Below, in pieces: positions 23,784 through 35,625 of a stretch of DNA of 64,000 bases. The notes under the pieces are model-generated. The model saw only the letters and a program-made list of their open reading frames with translations. It had not been told where the DNA came from and searched no databases. Every line of letters starts with the position of its first letter. The stretch's first letter is position 1. Made by a program: the position numbers and the translations under genes. Origin of the DNA: Xylaria sp. FL1777 (Eukaryota; Ascomycota; Sordariomycetes; Xylariales; Xylariaceae); contig MU400516.1 in NCBI GenBank assembly GCA_022578965.1, positions 1 to 64,000 of the forward strand, given 5' to 3'.

Positions 23784-26342
23784 TGAAGAGCGAACGCTGT
23801 GAGAAATTATGGTGTCTTGTAGGACTCGTAAGACATGTTTCTAAAACCGGCGATGGAGATTATATAGAACATAGAACGGCGATGATGGGCAACCAGGCTT
23901 CGAGGATTGTATCATTGTATCATTGATCATCCGGTAAGTGACTACACCACGGATGAGCAATATGAGGAAGCAGAGACCCGTTATCGAGGCCAGCTGCTTG
24001 GCTATGTTGGGAGTGCCATCCCGGGAATGTGGTCATCCCACCGACGGGCACGGTACCAACGAGGCAGACGGTCCAGCAGGGCAATACCTCTGGAATCCCA
24101 AGAAGGGCGGAGCACGTATATGGCGGCATCACGGCTGCAGAACTGCGTAACACCGTCGTAGGGGCCCATCGCCGATGGCACCCCAGCATGCAAGACGATC
24201 GACCCAAAGGCCACTGCAGCCAATCCGAGACTGACCGAGGGCAGGCTCGGGAACAGCCATCTGAAAAAGAGGTCGAAGGGAGATCGTCTAAGGGGTAGGT
24301 TACCGGCTGTCGCACGTCGCATGTCGCATGAAGCACGAAGCAGTGCGGCCAGGCCAGGCTAGGCTGGGTAAGTACTTCTTCGTAGGCTGCAAGGAAGCTA
24401 GGGAAGCCAAGGTGTAGAGCGTTCGTCGGGACCCTTCAGCCACCGACGCAGCGGGTGCTGGGGCCGTGCTGTGATTGGTGCGTAAGCGGAGAGGCCAGGG
24501 GGTGTTCCCGGCGCTGCGCTCGAATCGACCGTCCGAAGCACCAGCGGCCCTCGTTTTAGCGGGCTGCCTGGCCCGCTATAGCCAGTATAAAGTGCGATGA
24601 AGGCCCCCATCTGCGACGCACGCATTGCAGCTCTTGTATCCACGGGCCGCCATATCTGGTCGCAAAGCCTCAGGCCAGGCCGCGAGAACAGCGGCCAGCA
24701 CCACTGCCAGCACTGCTAGCACCGCTGTCCAGGCACTAACCCCCGTCCAAGGCGACCCTTCCGGCGGCCCATTGCTCGCCCAAGGCTGTCGCCGCCTTTT
24801 AATCGCTCTCAGAACCCCCCGTTCTGGGGACCTCTCCTGCGCCCAATTCTGAGGGCGCCCACGATCCCCCCCCCCGCTATGGCCCTATCGACGTCGCTGT
24901 GGTTTTAGGTGTTCTGGCCGTGCGCATTGGGTCGCAGTCCATTGGCATGGAGCGTTTCTAGACGCCGTCCCGACAGCGCGGATAGCCGACGCCACAACTA
25001 CCCCAATGCGGTCATCGATCTCCCTCCTTATTCCCATTCCACATCCACGGATCCTGTTGCATACATACATACATACATACAAACCTACCTACCTACTTGC
25101 GACCTAAGGTATTCCCTGCGTCACCTCCACACAAGGCATACTCGTCCGCTTCGGAGCCGCCCCACCACGCTCGAATTGTCCTCCTCGGTGTTGGCTCACC
25201 GTCTCGTGAGATATGGTTACAGCCTGCGTTTTCGTGCATCGTGCGCCGCGTGCATCATGCTTGGAACACCGACCAGAACAATTCTAGTGTGCGGCACTTC
25301 TTCCACCCCGCGCGCGCTCGCCTCCGTCTACGAGCCAACAATCCGATCGTGGCCTGTCTATACTAGGCTGATGCCCGAGCTAGCTGTGGTGACTCGTACG
25401 CACATACTTAGCTTACTCCCTATCCTTCGTCTTGATGCCTGATTGGTATCCTAACGTACGTTGTTATGCAGTTGTTGTGGGAACCTGAGTCCGTCGCAGT
25501 CAGCTTGCCCTCGCCTTTGCGACGTGTTCATCACATGTTGGACTCGGGTTACCTCTGCCCGTTTCTCTGCTAGTGAGGTCATCAAATCATGCGTCCGATT
25601 GGGGTATATCGGATATGTTTTGCTTCAATTGAGGCTATAGACCTTAGAGCAGAAGTCCAGTGCGTAGGAGAACAAACAAACACACGAACCACTCCGCAGA
25701 GGGACTCAATTCTCCCCAGCTAGTTTGTCCTTCACTCAATCGTGTTAGGGAGGGCTAGATGACAGCTCAAAATTGCCCGTAGCTTGTAGAGAAGTGCCAA
25801 CGCGCTCGTCCTTCTTCTCTATCTGCCGATAGTGTCATTCGGGAAGGAGGCTTAGACCTGTGTTGGTGTCTCCACGATCGTCAAGGCTAGGGCAGTCCAG
25901 TTGAGATGAGGCTCTTGTCTGGAACAGTTGCCTAGTTCTTTCCCAGTTGCCTCGTGTGATAACGGGACAGCCAATCTTTCTTAGCGGGAAGCCTCGGAAA
26001 CTAGAAGTAGGCTACTAAGATGAGCTGATTAGTATATACACGGCCTCGATATGACGAGATATCGGTAGTAGATTTAGAGGCGACCCCGTGACCTAAGACT
26101 GCAAGCATTGCTTACTGCAATTTATTATGTCGAGCCTCGTAGTGAGTGCAGGGCATTGGTGTAGATTAGCGAGTAAAACAGATGATATCTAATATAATTC
26201 CATTCTCCTATCTTGTGGCGATTCTGTATCGTAATGGACGTCTGGGCGAACACGGGCTGACTCGTCTCGTCTCCTTATGAAATCCGAGCCCTATCACCCG
26301 ACCACTACCTTGTCTATCGATTGACCATCATCATCATCATCA
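23784..26342. other. Intergenic, 2.6 kb, GC-rich then AT-neutral
   Basis: 23,900-25,400 is GC-rich, with several overlapping open frames of 70-177 codons on both strands that look like composition artefacts (no motifs, Pro/Arg/Ser-rich). A C run lies at 24867-24876. It should hold the promoter of the minus-strand SWIM gene (upstream = rightward). 26,325-26,345 is an ATC microsatellite just after the kinase-like gene's stop codon. Confidence 0.6.
25060..25096. repeat. (CATA)5 microsatellite followed by CTAC repeats
   Basis: A perfect CATACATACATACATACATA run, then AAACCTACCTACCTAC. The minus-strand frame across it reads a meaningless MYVC repeat. Confidence 0.9.
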
Positions 26343-28058
26343 TCATGCATACTGTGCCTCGATACCCAGAAGAGCCTCTAGGACTTCCTCGAGACGTGGT
26401 CTATTGTAGTAATTATTGTTCCAGAGTCTTTGTTCCAGCAGACGATCTCTTTCGGACAAGAACTCTTCCGCCCACTTGAGCTCAGCTACCCAATGGGCTA
26501 TGGCAGCATCTTGGACCTGATTGGCGTCGTGATCCTCTCCGAGCCGGTGACGCAACAACAAGTGACTCTGTTGTCTGACGATGACGCTACCAAGATTCGG
26601 TCGCCTCCCCCGGGTGCAGCGGTCAATAAGCTCCCTCAGCTCCGGCGGCGTTCGATCATACTCGGGGAATTCGAGATTCGACTCCCATCGGTATGACTGC
26701 CATACAGCGGCCTTCTGGGGTCCGCTGACACCCTCAAAGATGCACCACAGTAACCGTCCAAGCATGTAGACCTCCGCCATTTCTTGCTCCTCAGGGTTGA
26801 GAGCAATCCATGACGCATTGTAACCGTCTTGCGGGTTAGTATATCGGTCGTCTTGAAGGCGATCATAGTCGGGTACCAGTTGCCTCATAGTATCCTGGTA
26901 TTTGAACCTCACGTCGCTCGGGATTCGATCGTCTGCGGCGATGAGGCGGATGTATTCGATCGCATTAACCTCGGGCGCCGCAAACTCGCACCAAACCCCT
27001 CGCTGTTCGAAATCCACCATGACGATGTCAAAGTCCTTCGACATGACAAGGTTATCAAGGCGGAGATCGGGGTAGTAGGTCGACGAGCGGGTCCGTAGGT
27101 GCTCAAGGGCCTGTATCACTTGAATGGACCACTTGAGTTGATCCTCTCGCCGCAGGCGATCGTGGATGCGAAGTTGAGGCAAGAGATCCCGAAGACTGCC
27201 GTGCTGGTGGTAAAAGGTGGTGAAACCCACTATGGCATGCTTACCGCCAAAGCTGCACGCCTTCCTGACTAGGTGGATGGGGCGCGCGATTATGTTCGCA
27301 TGCGGCTCTACGGTGCACAGCGTCTTTAGCTCGTGGTAGAGATACTTGACCTCGCTTACTAGAGCCTTGAAGATGAAGAGCTGCCCCTGGATGCGAACGA
27401 GACATACGCTATCATGCAGCACAGAAACGACGTGCACGTCGAAGAAATCGACCACCTGAAGGGACTGCAACGTCGTTCCCCATAAAGACGTCAAACCCTT
27501 GAGCGACAGCAATTGTAGCTCGAGATTATGATTTGGACCGACCCTGACATTGATTTGGCGAGTATCGAAAGATAGGTTTTCGAAAACTAGGCGTGATCCA
27601 AATGGCTTCGATTTGTAGAAGCGTTCGAAAGCGCCTATGTCCTCAAATGTAGACTCGGTCCAGGCTTGCAGAGTCCTAACGATATGTTTAGTAATAGCAA
27701 GCCTCGCTAATCGTGGGGCATCCTTGGTATGGAATGCCTTGTGGAGATCGAGTTGCTCTCGGATATGCGACGGCTGGTCCTCCGGGATGAAAACGTCCAT
27801 CCGCATCGGCGGAACATGCGAGAGGCAGACGGGGACGGCATAGTATTGGGTGCCCAGGCCAGTACACCCGTCGATCCGCCAGAGCGGGTTGTCGGGGAGG
27901 TCGAGACTGTCTATGCGATTTTTCGGGTTCAGGAGGGAGTCTTCCCATGACAGTTGGGGAGCATCCTCTGGATATAGCCGGGCCTCGCCACCTGATGCCC
28001 GAAGAAAAGCTGCAGTAGGGTGGACCACCTCCTCAACCGCCCTCTGGGACAGGTCCAT
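26343..28058 (-). CDS. Protein kinase-like protein, about 571 aa
   Basis: The start used is the first ATG of the open frame (28056-28058). The frame stays open and coding-like upstream to an AG near 28131, so an upstream exon is possible. Numbering from this ATG: N-terminal 1-215 has no recognised domain. The kinase-like fold follows, with the ATP-binding Lys in LFIFKAL (K231), an alpha-C Glu in YHELKTL (E243), a catalytic loop Y-P-D-L-R-L-D-N (D331, N336), then V-D-F-E (D349) in place of DFG, and AAPEV as the APE motif. The usual His-Arg before the catalytic Asp is Tyr-Pro, so this is an atypical kinase or pseudokinase. The essential Lys, Asp, Asn and Asp are retained, so activity is possible. 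Substrate unknown. The frame ends eleven residues after LEALLG. Confidence 0.75.
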   Translation of the reverse strand: MDLSQRAVEEVVHPTAAFLRASGGEARLYPEDAPQLSWEDSLLNPKNRIDSLDLPDNPLWRIDGCTGLGTQYYAVPVCLSHVPPMRMDVFIPEDQPSHIREQLDLHKAFHTKDAPRLARLAITKHIVRTLQAWTESTFEDIGAFERFYKSKPFGSRLVFENLSFDTRQINVRVGPNHNLELQLLSLKGLTSLWGTTLQSLQVVDFFDVHVVSVLHDSVCLVRIQGQLFIFKALVSEVKYLYHELKTLCTVEPHANIIARPIHLVRKACSFGGKHAIVGFTTFYHQHGSLRDLLPQLRIHDRLRREDQLKWSIQVIQALEHLRTRSSTYYPDLRLDNLVMSKDFDIVMVDFEQRGVWCEFAAPEVNAIEYIRLIAADDRIPSDVRFKYQDTMRQLVPDYDRLQDDRYTNPQDGYNASWIALNPEEQEMAEVYMLGRLLWCIFEGVSGPQKAAVWQSYRWESNLEFPEYDRTPPELRELIDRCTRGRRPNLGSVIVRQQSHLLLRHRLGEDHDANQVQDAAIAHWVAELKWAEEFLSERDRLLEQRLWNNNYYNRPRLEEVLEALLGIEAQYA

Positions 28059-31000
28059 GTCGTAGGTTCGCAACGCAGCCACCAGATAGGCCAAATACGT
28101 AGGAAGACGTGGGGGGTAATAAGGTGAGACTACCTAAGGATCGACGAGACACAGGGCTAGACTGCGATAATGATAGCCTCCAAGTAGTTCTTAAATACGT
28201 GCAAACAACCATGTCTTAATTGTGCCTGCAGTGTTGAAATATCCCCCGGCCGCAACGGATTTCAGAAAACGACAATCTACTTGGCGGGAAAGACTCGTCT
28301 TTCAATGCGTACTAACGAGTTGTTACCCCCAACCTGCAGAAGGAAGAATGTGGCCGTCGGCAGTGACCGGTAGCTACCACGCATTTTCGAGGTACATTCG
28401 CTAACTCGGCCTCGTTGGCTGGCTGGTAGTCTGTTGTTCAACATGATCTGTTTTTACACGCTGGCGCACTTTGTGGCACAACCAGCTCTTCGTAATTCCT
28501 ACAAGGCTCGCGGATTCATGCGTTTTTTTCTGTTTCGTTGTTTTCGTTATCTTTTTCGTTTCTTGTTTCTTGTTTCGTTCCCTTTTTTTCTTTTTTCCTC
28601 TCCTATCCTGTGATCTTCAGCCTTGCCCACTCACTAGACGGGAATCCTTCCTTGTCGATAGCCCCCGACTCTAGCTCTGCTAGTGTACACATTGGAGCAA
28701 TCCTGGGGAGGCCGACGGTGTGACGGGTATACGGATACCTACCATCTGAGTGATGCAAATAATGTGACCGGTGCGCCACGGTGCAAAGTGACTAGTCATC
28801 AATAAGGTGAGAAGAGCTACTTACAATATGATGCGATTGGCTGATCGCTTGCCTCATATTGATCAGTGAGAACCGTACACATACTCCGCGGCGAACACGA
28901 AACTACCAACAGCGACGGGCAAGTTGTGCACCCCGTGTACAGAGACGACTTCATGGAATCGAATCCTTACCGGCAAAGGTGGCTAAGAAATGTGAAGGAA
29001 AACGCCGAACATAGTAGGGGGCCGAGTTAGTCCCATTTTCAAAGCTGTTTCTCTAATTTCCATCAGGTCCTTTCTAGTAGCTCGGCACTATCAACGCGTC
29101 ACTCAGCGTACCGAAGGCGACCGAGTTTGGGGGACGGAGGTCTCGAGAATGACCCCGACCGATGACTATCATGGACCTAGGTAGTTGACGATAGGACTTA
29201 GACATCCGTGCCGATCCTCGGAACCGTATGACAAGATCATGGTGTTGGTTTGTTAGGAAAGAAAAGCAATTGCTCTCTTCTCCATGCCTCACGCACAATG
29301 TCACCAATCCACCGCTGCCAGCCAATCCCTTCTGATAACCACCCCTCCCAGGAATCATATGCATAGCTGATCGACTGCGATGCGGTACGGTTCAGTTCGG
29401 AAGCGAAGGGCCAGGTACTCTATAAATACCTATTCGAACCGGCCGTGTGGCCAAACCAATGCTAACCAAGTGGACGGGTGAGACGGCCGTACTGTAGGCG
29501 TACCTAGTGTAGGCGGCGAAGCGGCACTGATCCGTTAGGGTGACGAGTCAACGTTGCTACCCTCCTTCGATTCTCCTACGCCTACTGGATGCATCGCAAT
29601 GCCTCGGTCTCTGCCGTCTCCTCTATCCCACCGGTAATACTAGGTATACAGATCTCATCGGGTTCGAGGATCCGTGACGTTCGCAAGGTTGGTGGTGAAC
29701 ATGGTCTATATCTTAAGGGCCGACGGACCCTGTGTGCGGTGTCATTCTATGAGAGACCGGGGCCATTCGTGTCGTATACGGCGCCTTGCCTATATCGAAG
29801 TCCTTTGCAAGTACTTTTGGGGTCATGATGGTTCTAAGATAGCCAGTCTCTGCGGGATGGATGTTCAGTAAGTAGTACCAGAATATAGTATACGTACGTT
29901 CTAGATCACCACAATGTTCTATGCTACCATTGCATGATGTACATATGTAGGTACCTTTATGTACGTAATATTGAGGTAGGCACTGGCACAGGTTAAAATT
30001 CCTTGATGCATTGTGCTTTAATTAGCCAAGGCAAGTGTACCGGTGATCAGCGTCAGGTAGCGTTAGGCAGTCAGTACGCAGTAGGTAAGGTAGTTGCTTT
30101 AAGCTGTATTTGTGCATTTGTGGTGTAGGATGGAAAACACAGTTCGGTTTGAATAGACACCTTCAAGATCCAACCTCCAAAAACCATACCCTAAGCTGTC
30201 AATGATGTTAAGGCATCGCAAAGATTCTGCCTGGCTACCTTGTTGTTTACGATTGCTGCCCGTTTTTGTGTAAATGAATTGGGTGCTGGTGTACAGGTAG
30301 GAGGCCAAGGATACGAGCAGAGCTATGTAGGTACCTAGTCCCAATACGGTCAATTTCTTCCAAATAGGCTAATCATGCACCCTGTGGATTGTAATCTTTC
30401 TGGTTGGTTGGAACAGTTCGTATCAAAGGTGGGCCATCCGCTTTATACATAAGTATAGTGTATTATATCTGCCAACACTACATGTACGTGTAGCAAGCCA
30501 TACGTGTAGGTATTATATATAAATAACTATATATACTGTAATGTAAGTTCAGCCGTATGCTATACCTATTAGTATTTGTAGCTAGCTACCAACTACAAGG
30601 CCCCAGTCCGGAGCGAATCGGGAGGGAGCCTATAGTGCTTTTGAAAAATGGCCACGAAAGTTATCAAGGAGAGAGACACAGCCAGCCAGCGGTAGCTGTG
30701 AACGTGGCTGCAAAAGATTTTACTACGCACGGCCTACACAACTATGCAACACAACTCTCAAAGCCGAAAACATTGCCGTCACCAGACCAATACTACTTAC
30801 ATACAGTGCACTAGAGGTACCTAAGTAACTTAGTTGCAGTGTACGAGTCAGTCCATAATCTCCTAGCAGGGACCCGGGGTCCGGGGGCAGTTCCGGGGAA
30901 AGTTCTCTGTACAATATTTATGATGACTAGGAATAATTCGGGCGAGTGATGATTGTAGTGTGGTGATTGGTTGCAATTATTTACTAGGTATCAGTACTAC

Positions 31001-34000
31001 ACACGTATTCGTTAGCCACACTATAACGCAACCCTATTATAGCCACAGTTAACGAAAGAATTATTAGCAATACTAGTACCGTATACCAACCTCTTCGGTA
31101 CATACTTAGTTAAGTACGCGGTATGTGGGTGTAGGTATATTTCTCCCAGAAATTAACATGTTGGTTTTGATACACACCCCTCCCCCCGGACACTCACACT
31201 ACGCAGTACCTACGTATGCCAATTTGTCCAATTCCATCCTTGTAATTGGTTTCCCGTTCAGGTACACTGATCACTGCAAGTAGGTTGTATACAAACTGGG
31301 GATCTATGTAGATTATAGGTAGTGTATGCGCAGGCTATAGGCGGTGTACCACGTGGCATGCTAACCAAGCCGAGCCTACCGGTACTCGGTATTGCAGTGT
31401 ACCTATCTAGCGAGCCGATCCGCTAGTGTACTTATAGTGCAGTGTGGTGACGTCGGTACATAGCACCGGTAGTGAGTCTCATGGCGCCCAAATGCGCAAG
31501 TGCGCACAGAGACGATGTAACAACTTGTACAAGACTACCGGCAGTCTTGGATACTTTGCTATCACGATTACAAGACTCCAGCACGCTATGTATGTAGACG
31601 AGCCCCGTTTGCTACGCATGTACCCATTCGTGGAGCCTCACCAGCTCCATATCACACCGAGCCATGGCATTGACAAATCAATGCGCCCGGGGTGGGTGAG
31701 AAGATGGGGCCGAAATTGTCGGGAATGACGCATTAGCGCACGATCTGGCTGCGGAGACACCTTTGCGGCATGACCACAGTTCTGATACACACCAGTGCTG
31801 TCCTGCATCAACCTAAGACCAAGCAAGGATGGGTGTTACTCTACTTACGCAGTAGGGCATTGGCATTCACAATCAGTCAAAATTACTACCTAGGCATCCG
31901 GGTTGCCTAGCGATAATGCTGTGCAACTCAAGATTGTATGCTGCTTAATCCTTCGCCTAGCCAGTATGCAAAGTTCTTTGGTCTATCGGTGAGATCGTGC
32001 GTGCGAGCATTGCATGCAACCCTCAGCACCTAGTATAGGATGGTTTTGGGCTCCAAGAATCTCGGGCGGCTTATCAGCAGCCCGGTGAGAAAACTTCAGT
32101 CGACATGGCGTGATCTTCGCGGTTGCGAGCATGTTGCTTCACTTCTGATACGACAGGTTCATCGAAAGCGAACCCGGATTCTACTGCGTAGTAGTAGTAG
32201 ATATCTATCCATACTCTCCATCACGAGACTAGTGGGCCAATATTTCTGTAACATACTGGGGCATCGACTAAAAGGGGAAAATTAAACTCGAGGAAGGGAA
32301 AAAAAAAAGCAAGTTATTCAATTGACAACTCAATATCGGGCGTTCATTGGTGTCGCCTCTCACCGACTTGCAGGAATGAAACATGAACACCGTATATGTA
32401 AGCGGATTTTAAGCCTCACTTTCCTGCCTCACTCTTATGTAAAATAAGGTATCTTGCTTTTGTGAGATTGCTAATAGCTAGTCAGCCTACAGCACATGAC
32501 AGCGTCTCCATTCGGTAGGGCGAACTTACTTCAGAATAGCGAGCAGGATCAGAATCCCTGTTGAGGCATGTTGGTAGCAGCCTAGTTTCCCAAAAGGGAC
32601 CCTGGAGTCGCTCGGATGGGAGATACCTTTGTACCTTATCTTATACAGAGTCTTCTGACGTGAGCCGCGTTCTCGCGTCGAGTGCCAGAGAAGCCAGTTT
32701 AGGGGTTATTATACCCTCTTTGCGATTCAGACTCCCACCCCCTGGTGGTGAACAGTGCTCACTGGACCACGTACGTGTATCTGTCCACATTGTATTTGGA
32801 AGAGCCACAAGCAAGCGCATCTATCAATTACTAAACGGGACGGAGATCAGGTACAGTATCGCGGGAAAGACCGCAATACCAGGAATGATGGCAATAATGA
32901 ATGGCCAAAGAAAGAAATCCACAGAAGAAAATTGGGAACTTCTGTCGAGAAAGAGTCCGAGAGGTGATAAGAGTATCGGTTATAGGTTTATTTTATTAAG
33001 ACGTGCGTTTGGGAAAGTTCGGGACCCAATATCGGAGATTGAGAGGGATATTCGTTCCATACATCTCGCTTGCATTTTCGTTCCGTTTGTGCAGTAGACC
33101 ACGCGTCATTACGAACCTAATATTCATTAGTGGCCCTTCAGGCGATCCCTGTCCACTTATCATGTCATCAAAGCGGATTAGCTGCCGATGGTTAATACTC
33201 GGCCCGCTCTGGCGGTGCCAAAATGTCACACTTTTTCCCTGCCAAGAGGGGGTGGAGGTATTTATTTCCCTTTCGGATGTCTTCGCCGTCCCGCATCTCC
33301 AGTATAGGAGGACAGGAGGCCCTTCTTGGTATTGTGGCATTGTAGTATACATGGCGGACTGGCAGTATACTATTGATACTATAGTGTAAGCGTCGCTTTT
33401 GAGGTGACAAAACGTGAGATGTTTCCATGTCGTCACAGCTCACGCAGTCACTTGACCAGCTCTGTCGCTACGTGATTTGCTTAATGCCGTGGTGCATAAA
33501 GCCAGTCCCGCCAGTTATCCCATCAGATACTCGTGTAACCCTCGCCTTTCACACGCCTGCTCCCCTTGGCACCCTCTCTCTGGAGGTTGCCGGCGTCTGA
33601 TTGCACAGAACTATTCTCTGGGGCTTTTGGGAATACCATGGGTGCCGTCCCTACTGACTGGACCTGTGTGGTGGCATGATCATTATCTGTGCCGGCGCAA
33701 GGGGGACCTCAGCCTCGGCTTTGCTTTTGGTGTTGCTCTATTCCGCTCTCAACGTCGCTGACATGGCAGAGATGAGCCCGCGCAGGCAGTTCCGTGCGCA
33801 GGATCCGTGGATTGCGATGCGCGGGCAGCCAAACAGAGGCGGGCGGCGAGGTTGCTAGGTATGTGATCACAGTAATCTGTATGTACGCTGTAGACTATTC
33901 TCTCGCCCTCGCCAGCCCGTGGCCAGCCCAGCGCAGCCCAGCGTGGTGTATGTAATCTGCACATCTGTACGCAGCAGCAGCAGCAGCAGCATGTAAGTAG

Positions 34001-34594
34001 GAATGGGAACCATACGACCATACGGCCACACGGCCACGTTAATATCCCTCCCCCTCCCTCGCTCTCCAACCAACAACAATAGGCCATGACCCTGTCCGCC
34101 GCGACAGGATAAGGACCGTGAACGTGGACATGGACCACGAAGGAAATTCTCGGACCCTCTTCCCATCCTCGTACCAGTACATCAGCAGCGCGCAGTCGTA
34201 GTGGACAGCCTCAGCGGCATGCTCCCTTCGCGCTCGCTTCGCCCTCTCGCTATCACTTGCACGTGTGGTCTCACTCTCCACATCGACCCCCGGTCTCCTC
34301 TGATTATTTTACTCGGTTGGCAGCAGCGCCGCGGAGTACTGCGGTTTGATCATCTTAATTGCCACGAGAGAGCAGAAAGAGGGAAATCCCGACTTCCTCA
34401 GTCCACCCCTCTTTAAACCGGTCAAGCCTCCGGCTCAACCGCCGCTGTGATCCTCCTCACCGAGTCTGTCGTCGAGCAAAGTCCCGTTCTCTTCTCTTCC
34501 AATCATTGCCCATTCGGCTCCCTTTGCCGGCAGCACGGCGTGTCCGTTTCTTTTGGTGATTTGGCCTCCCCTGGCCTTCCCGCATCCACACCCG

Positions 34595-34622
34595 CACGCC
34601 CACGCCCACGCCCACGCCCACA
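34595..34622. repeat. CACGCC hexamer repeat
   Basis: Four and a half tandem CACGCC units; the first of several different GC-rich arrays within 300 bp. Confidence 0.9.
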
Positions 34623-34725
34623 CTCATTGTCCATTCAGCCCCTCAAACCCAGCCTAGCCCAGCCCAGACTCAGGAAGTCTTGACAGTACGGTTTACAGTT
34701 ATACTGCACGGCGGACCATAGCATA

Positions 34726-34750
34726 GCACCGCACCGCACCGCACCGCACC
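34726..34750. repeat. GCACC pentamer repeat (5 units)
   Basis: Five perfect GCACC units, followed by related GTACT/GCACT/GCACA words to about 34,820. Confidence 0.9.
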
Positions 34751-34830
34751 GTACTGCACTGCACAGCGCAGCATTGCACAACACGGCACCGCACAGCACA
34801 GCACAGCACAGTACAGTACGGCAGAGCTTC

Positions 34831-34860
34831 TGCCCTGCCCTGCCCTGCCCTGCCCTGCCC
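34831..34860 (-). repeat. (TGCCC)6 repeat; G-quadruplex motif on the minus strand
   Basis: Six perfect TGCCC units. On the minus strand this is six runs of GGG separated by CA, matching the canonical G3+N1-7 quadruplex pattern. It is followed by TGCAT/TGCAC words to 34,885. Confidence 0.9.
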
Positions 34861-35156
34861 TGCATTGCACTGCACTGCACTGCACATTACAGCAGAGAGA
34901 CGGCTAAGGAAGGGTCTTGATTATACCGCACGGCACAGCTGGGCGCTCGAGGCAGACGACAGAGCACAACGCGCGCTGTCGCATCCGTTGCATTCTTAGC
35001 TCTGCTACCCCGGCCACGCTATCATATTTTTATTTTTATCTTTATCTTTATTTTTGGTGAGGCAATGACATCTGTGAGATTCTGATACGGGGCCTCTTTT
35101 CTCTATCCACCCCCCTCTAAACTCGGGTAAGGCGCAACGTTCGCCACGACGTACCA

Positions 35157-35425
35157 GTGGTGCTGGTGCTGGTACTGGTGCTGGTGCTGGTGCTGCCCCG
35201 GTGCCCCGGTGCCCTGGAGCCCTGCTGGTCTGCCGCTGGTGCTCTGCCGGTACTTGGAGTGGTTGGTCTTGGTGCTGCCGCTGGCGCTCCCAGCGGTACT
35301 ACTACTACTACTCTTAGTACTACTGCTAGTACTCCTCCTGGTACTGCTCCTCCTGGTACTACTTCTAGTGCTACTCCCAGTGGTACTCCCAGTGGTACTC
35401 ACCGTGGTACTTGTGGTTGCCGTTG
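35157..35425. repeat. GGTGCT / GGTACT minisatellite
   Basis: 35157-35196 is a GCTGGT-type hexamer array. After a non-repetitive gap, 35290-35425 is a degenerate array of GGTACT and CCTCCTGGTACT-like units with an ACT triplet run. Frames on both strands stay open only because the period is a multiple of three. In the plus frame one product is Ser/Thr/Pro/Gly-rich, but no start, signal peptide or flanking domain supports a gene. Confidence 0.8.
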
Positions 35426-35625
35426 CCATTGCCGTCGCTGTCGCTGCCGCTGTTGCGGTTGCTGCTGCTAATACAGCCGGCAGTCCTAGTGCTGCTATAG
35501 CGCCCGTCCGTCAGATGTGCAAATCGATCCGCGCCAAAGTGCAGCCCCCTGTCTTTGCACTGTTGGGATATTGACTTGCTTGTCCAACACACCTTCTATA
35601 AACGTACCTCTTCGAGTAACGCACG

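Larger units (their letters stand above)
28100..35625. other. Long intergenic region (7.5 kb)
   Basis: No gene could be supported. Frames up to 178 codons (for example 32561-33097) have no motif, and overlapping frames of similar size lie on the other strand. Contents: a pyrimidine-rich tract at 28526-28606; frequent TACCTA/TAGGTA words between 29,900 and 31,400; a (CAG)6 run at 33973-33991; and a dense series of GC-rich simple repeats from 34,590 to 35,470 (listed separately). The last 2 kb should hold the promoter of the Zn2Cys6 gene. Confidence 0.6.

Noticed and set aside
23907..25442. Several frames of 80-177 codons on both strands
   Set aside because: Mutually overlapping, GC-driven, interrupted by microsatellites and homopolymers, with no recognisable motif or codon pattern.
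32561..33436. 178-codon plus frame and 146-codon minus frame overlapping each other
   Set aside because: No motif, no splice-supported extension and no composition difference from surrounding intergenic DNA; left unannotated.
34635..34887. Cys/Ala/Val-rich minus-strand frames resembling a metallothionein-like repeat protein
   Set aside because: All three frames over the same pentamer arrays are open; this is simple-repeat DNA, not a gene.
35103..35574. Ser/Thr-rich (minus) or Leu/Val-rich (plus) repeat proteins
   Set aside because: Period-six and period-nine repeats keep every frame open. There is no signal peptide, anchor or flanking domain, and the frames overlap on both strands.
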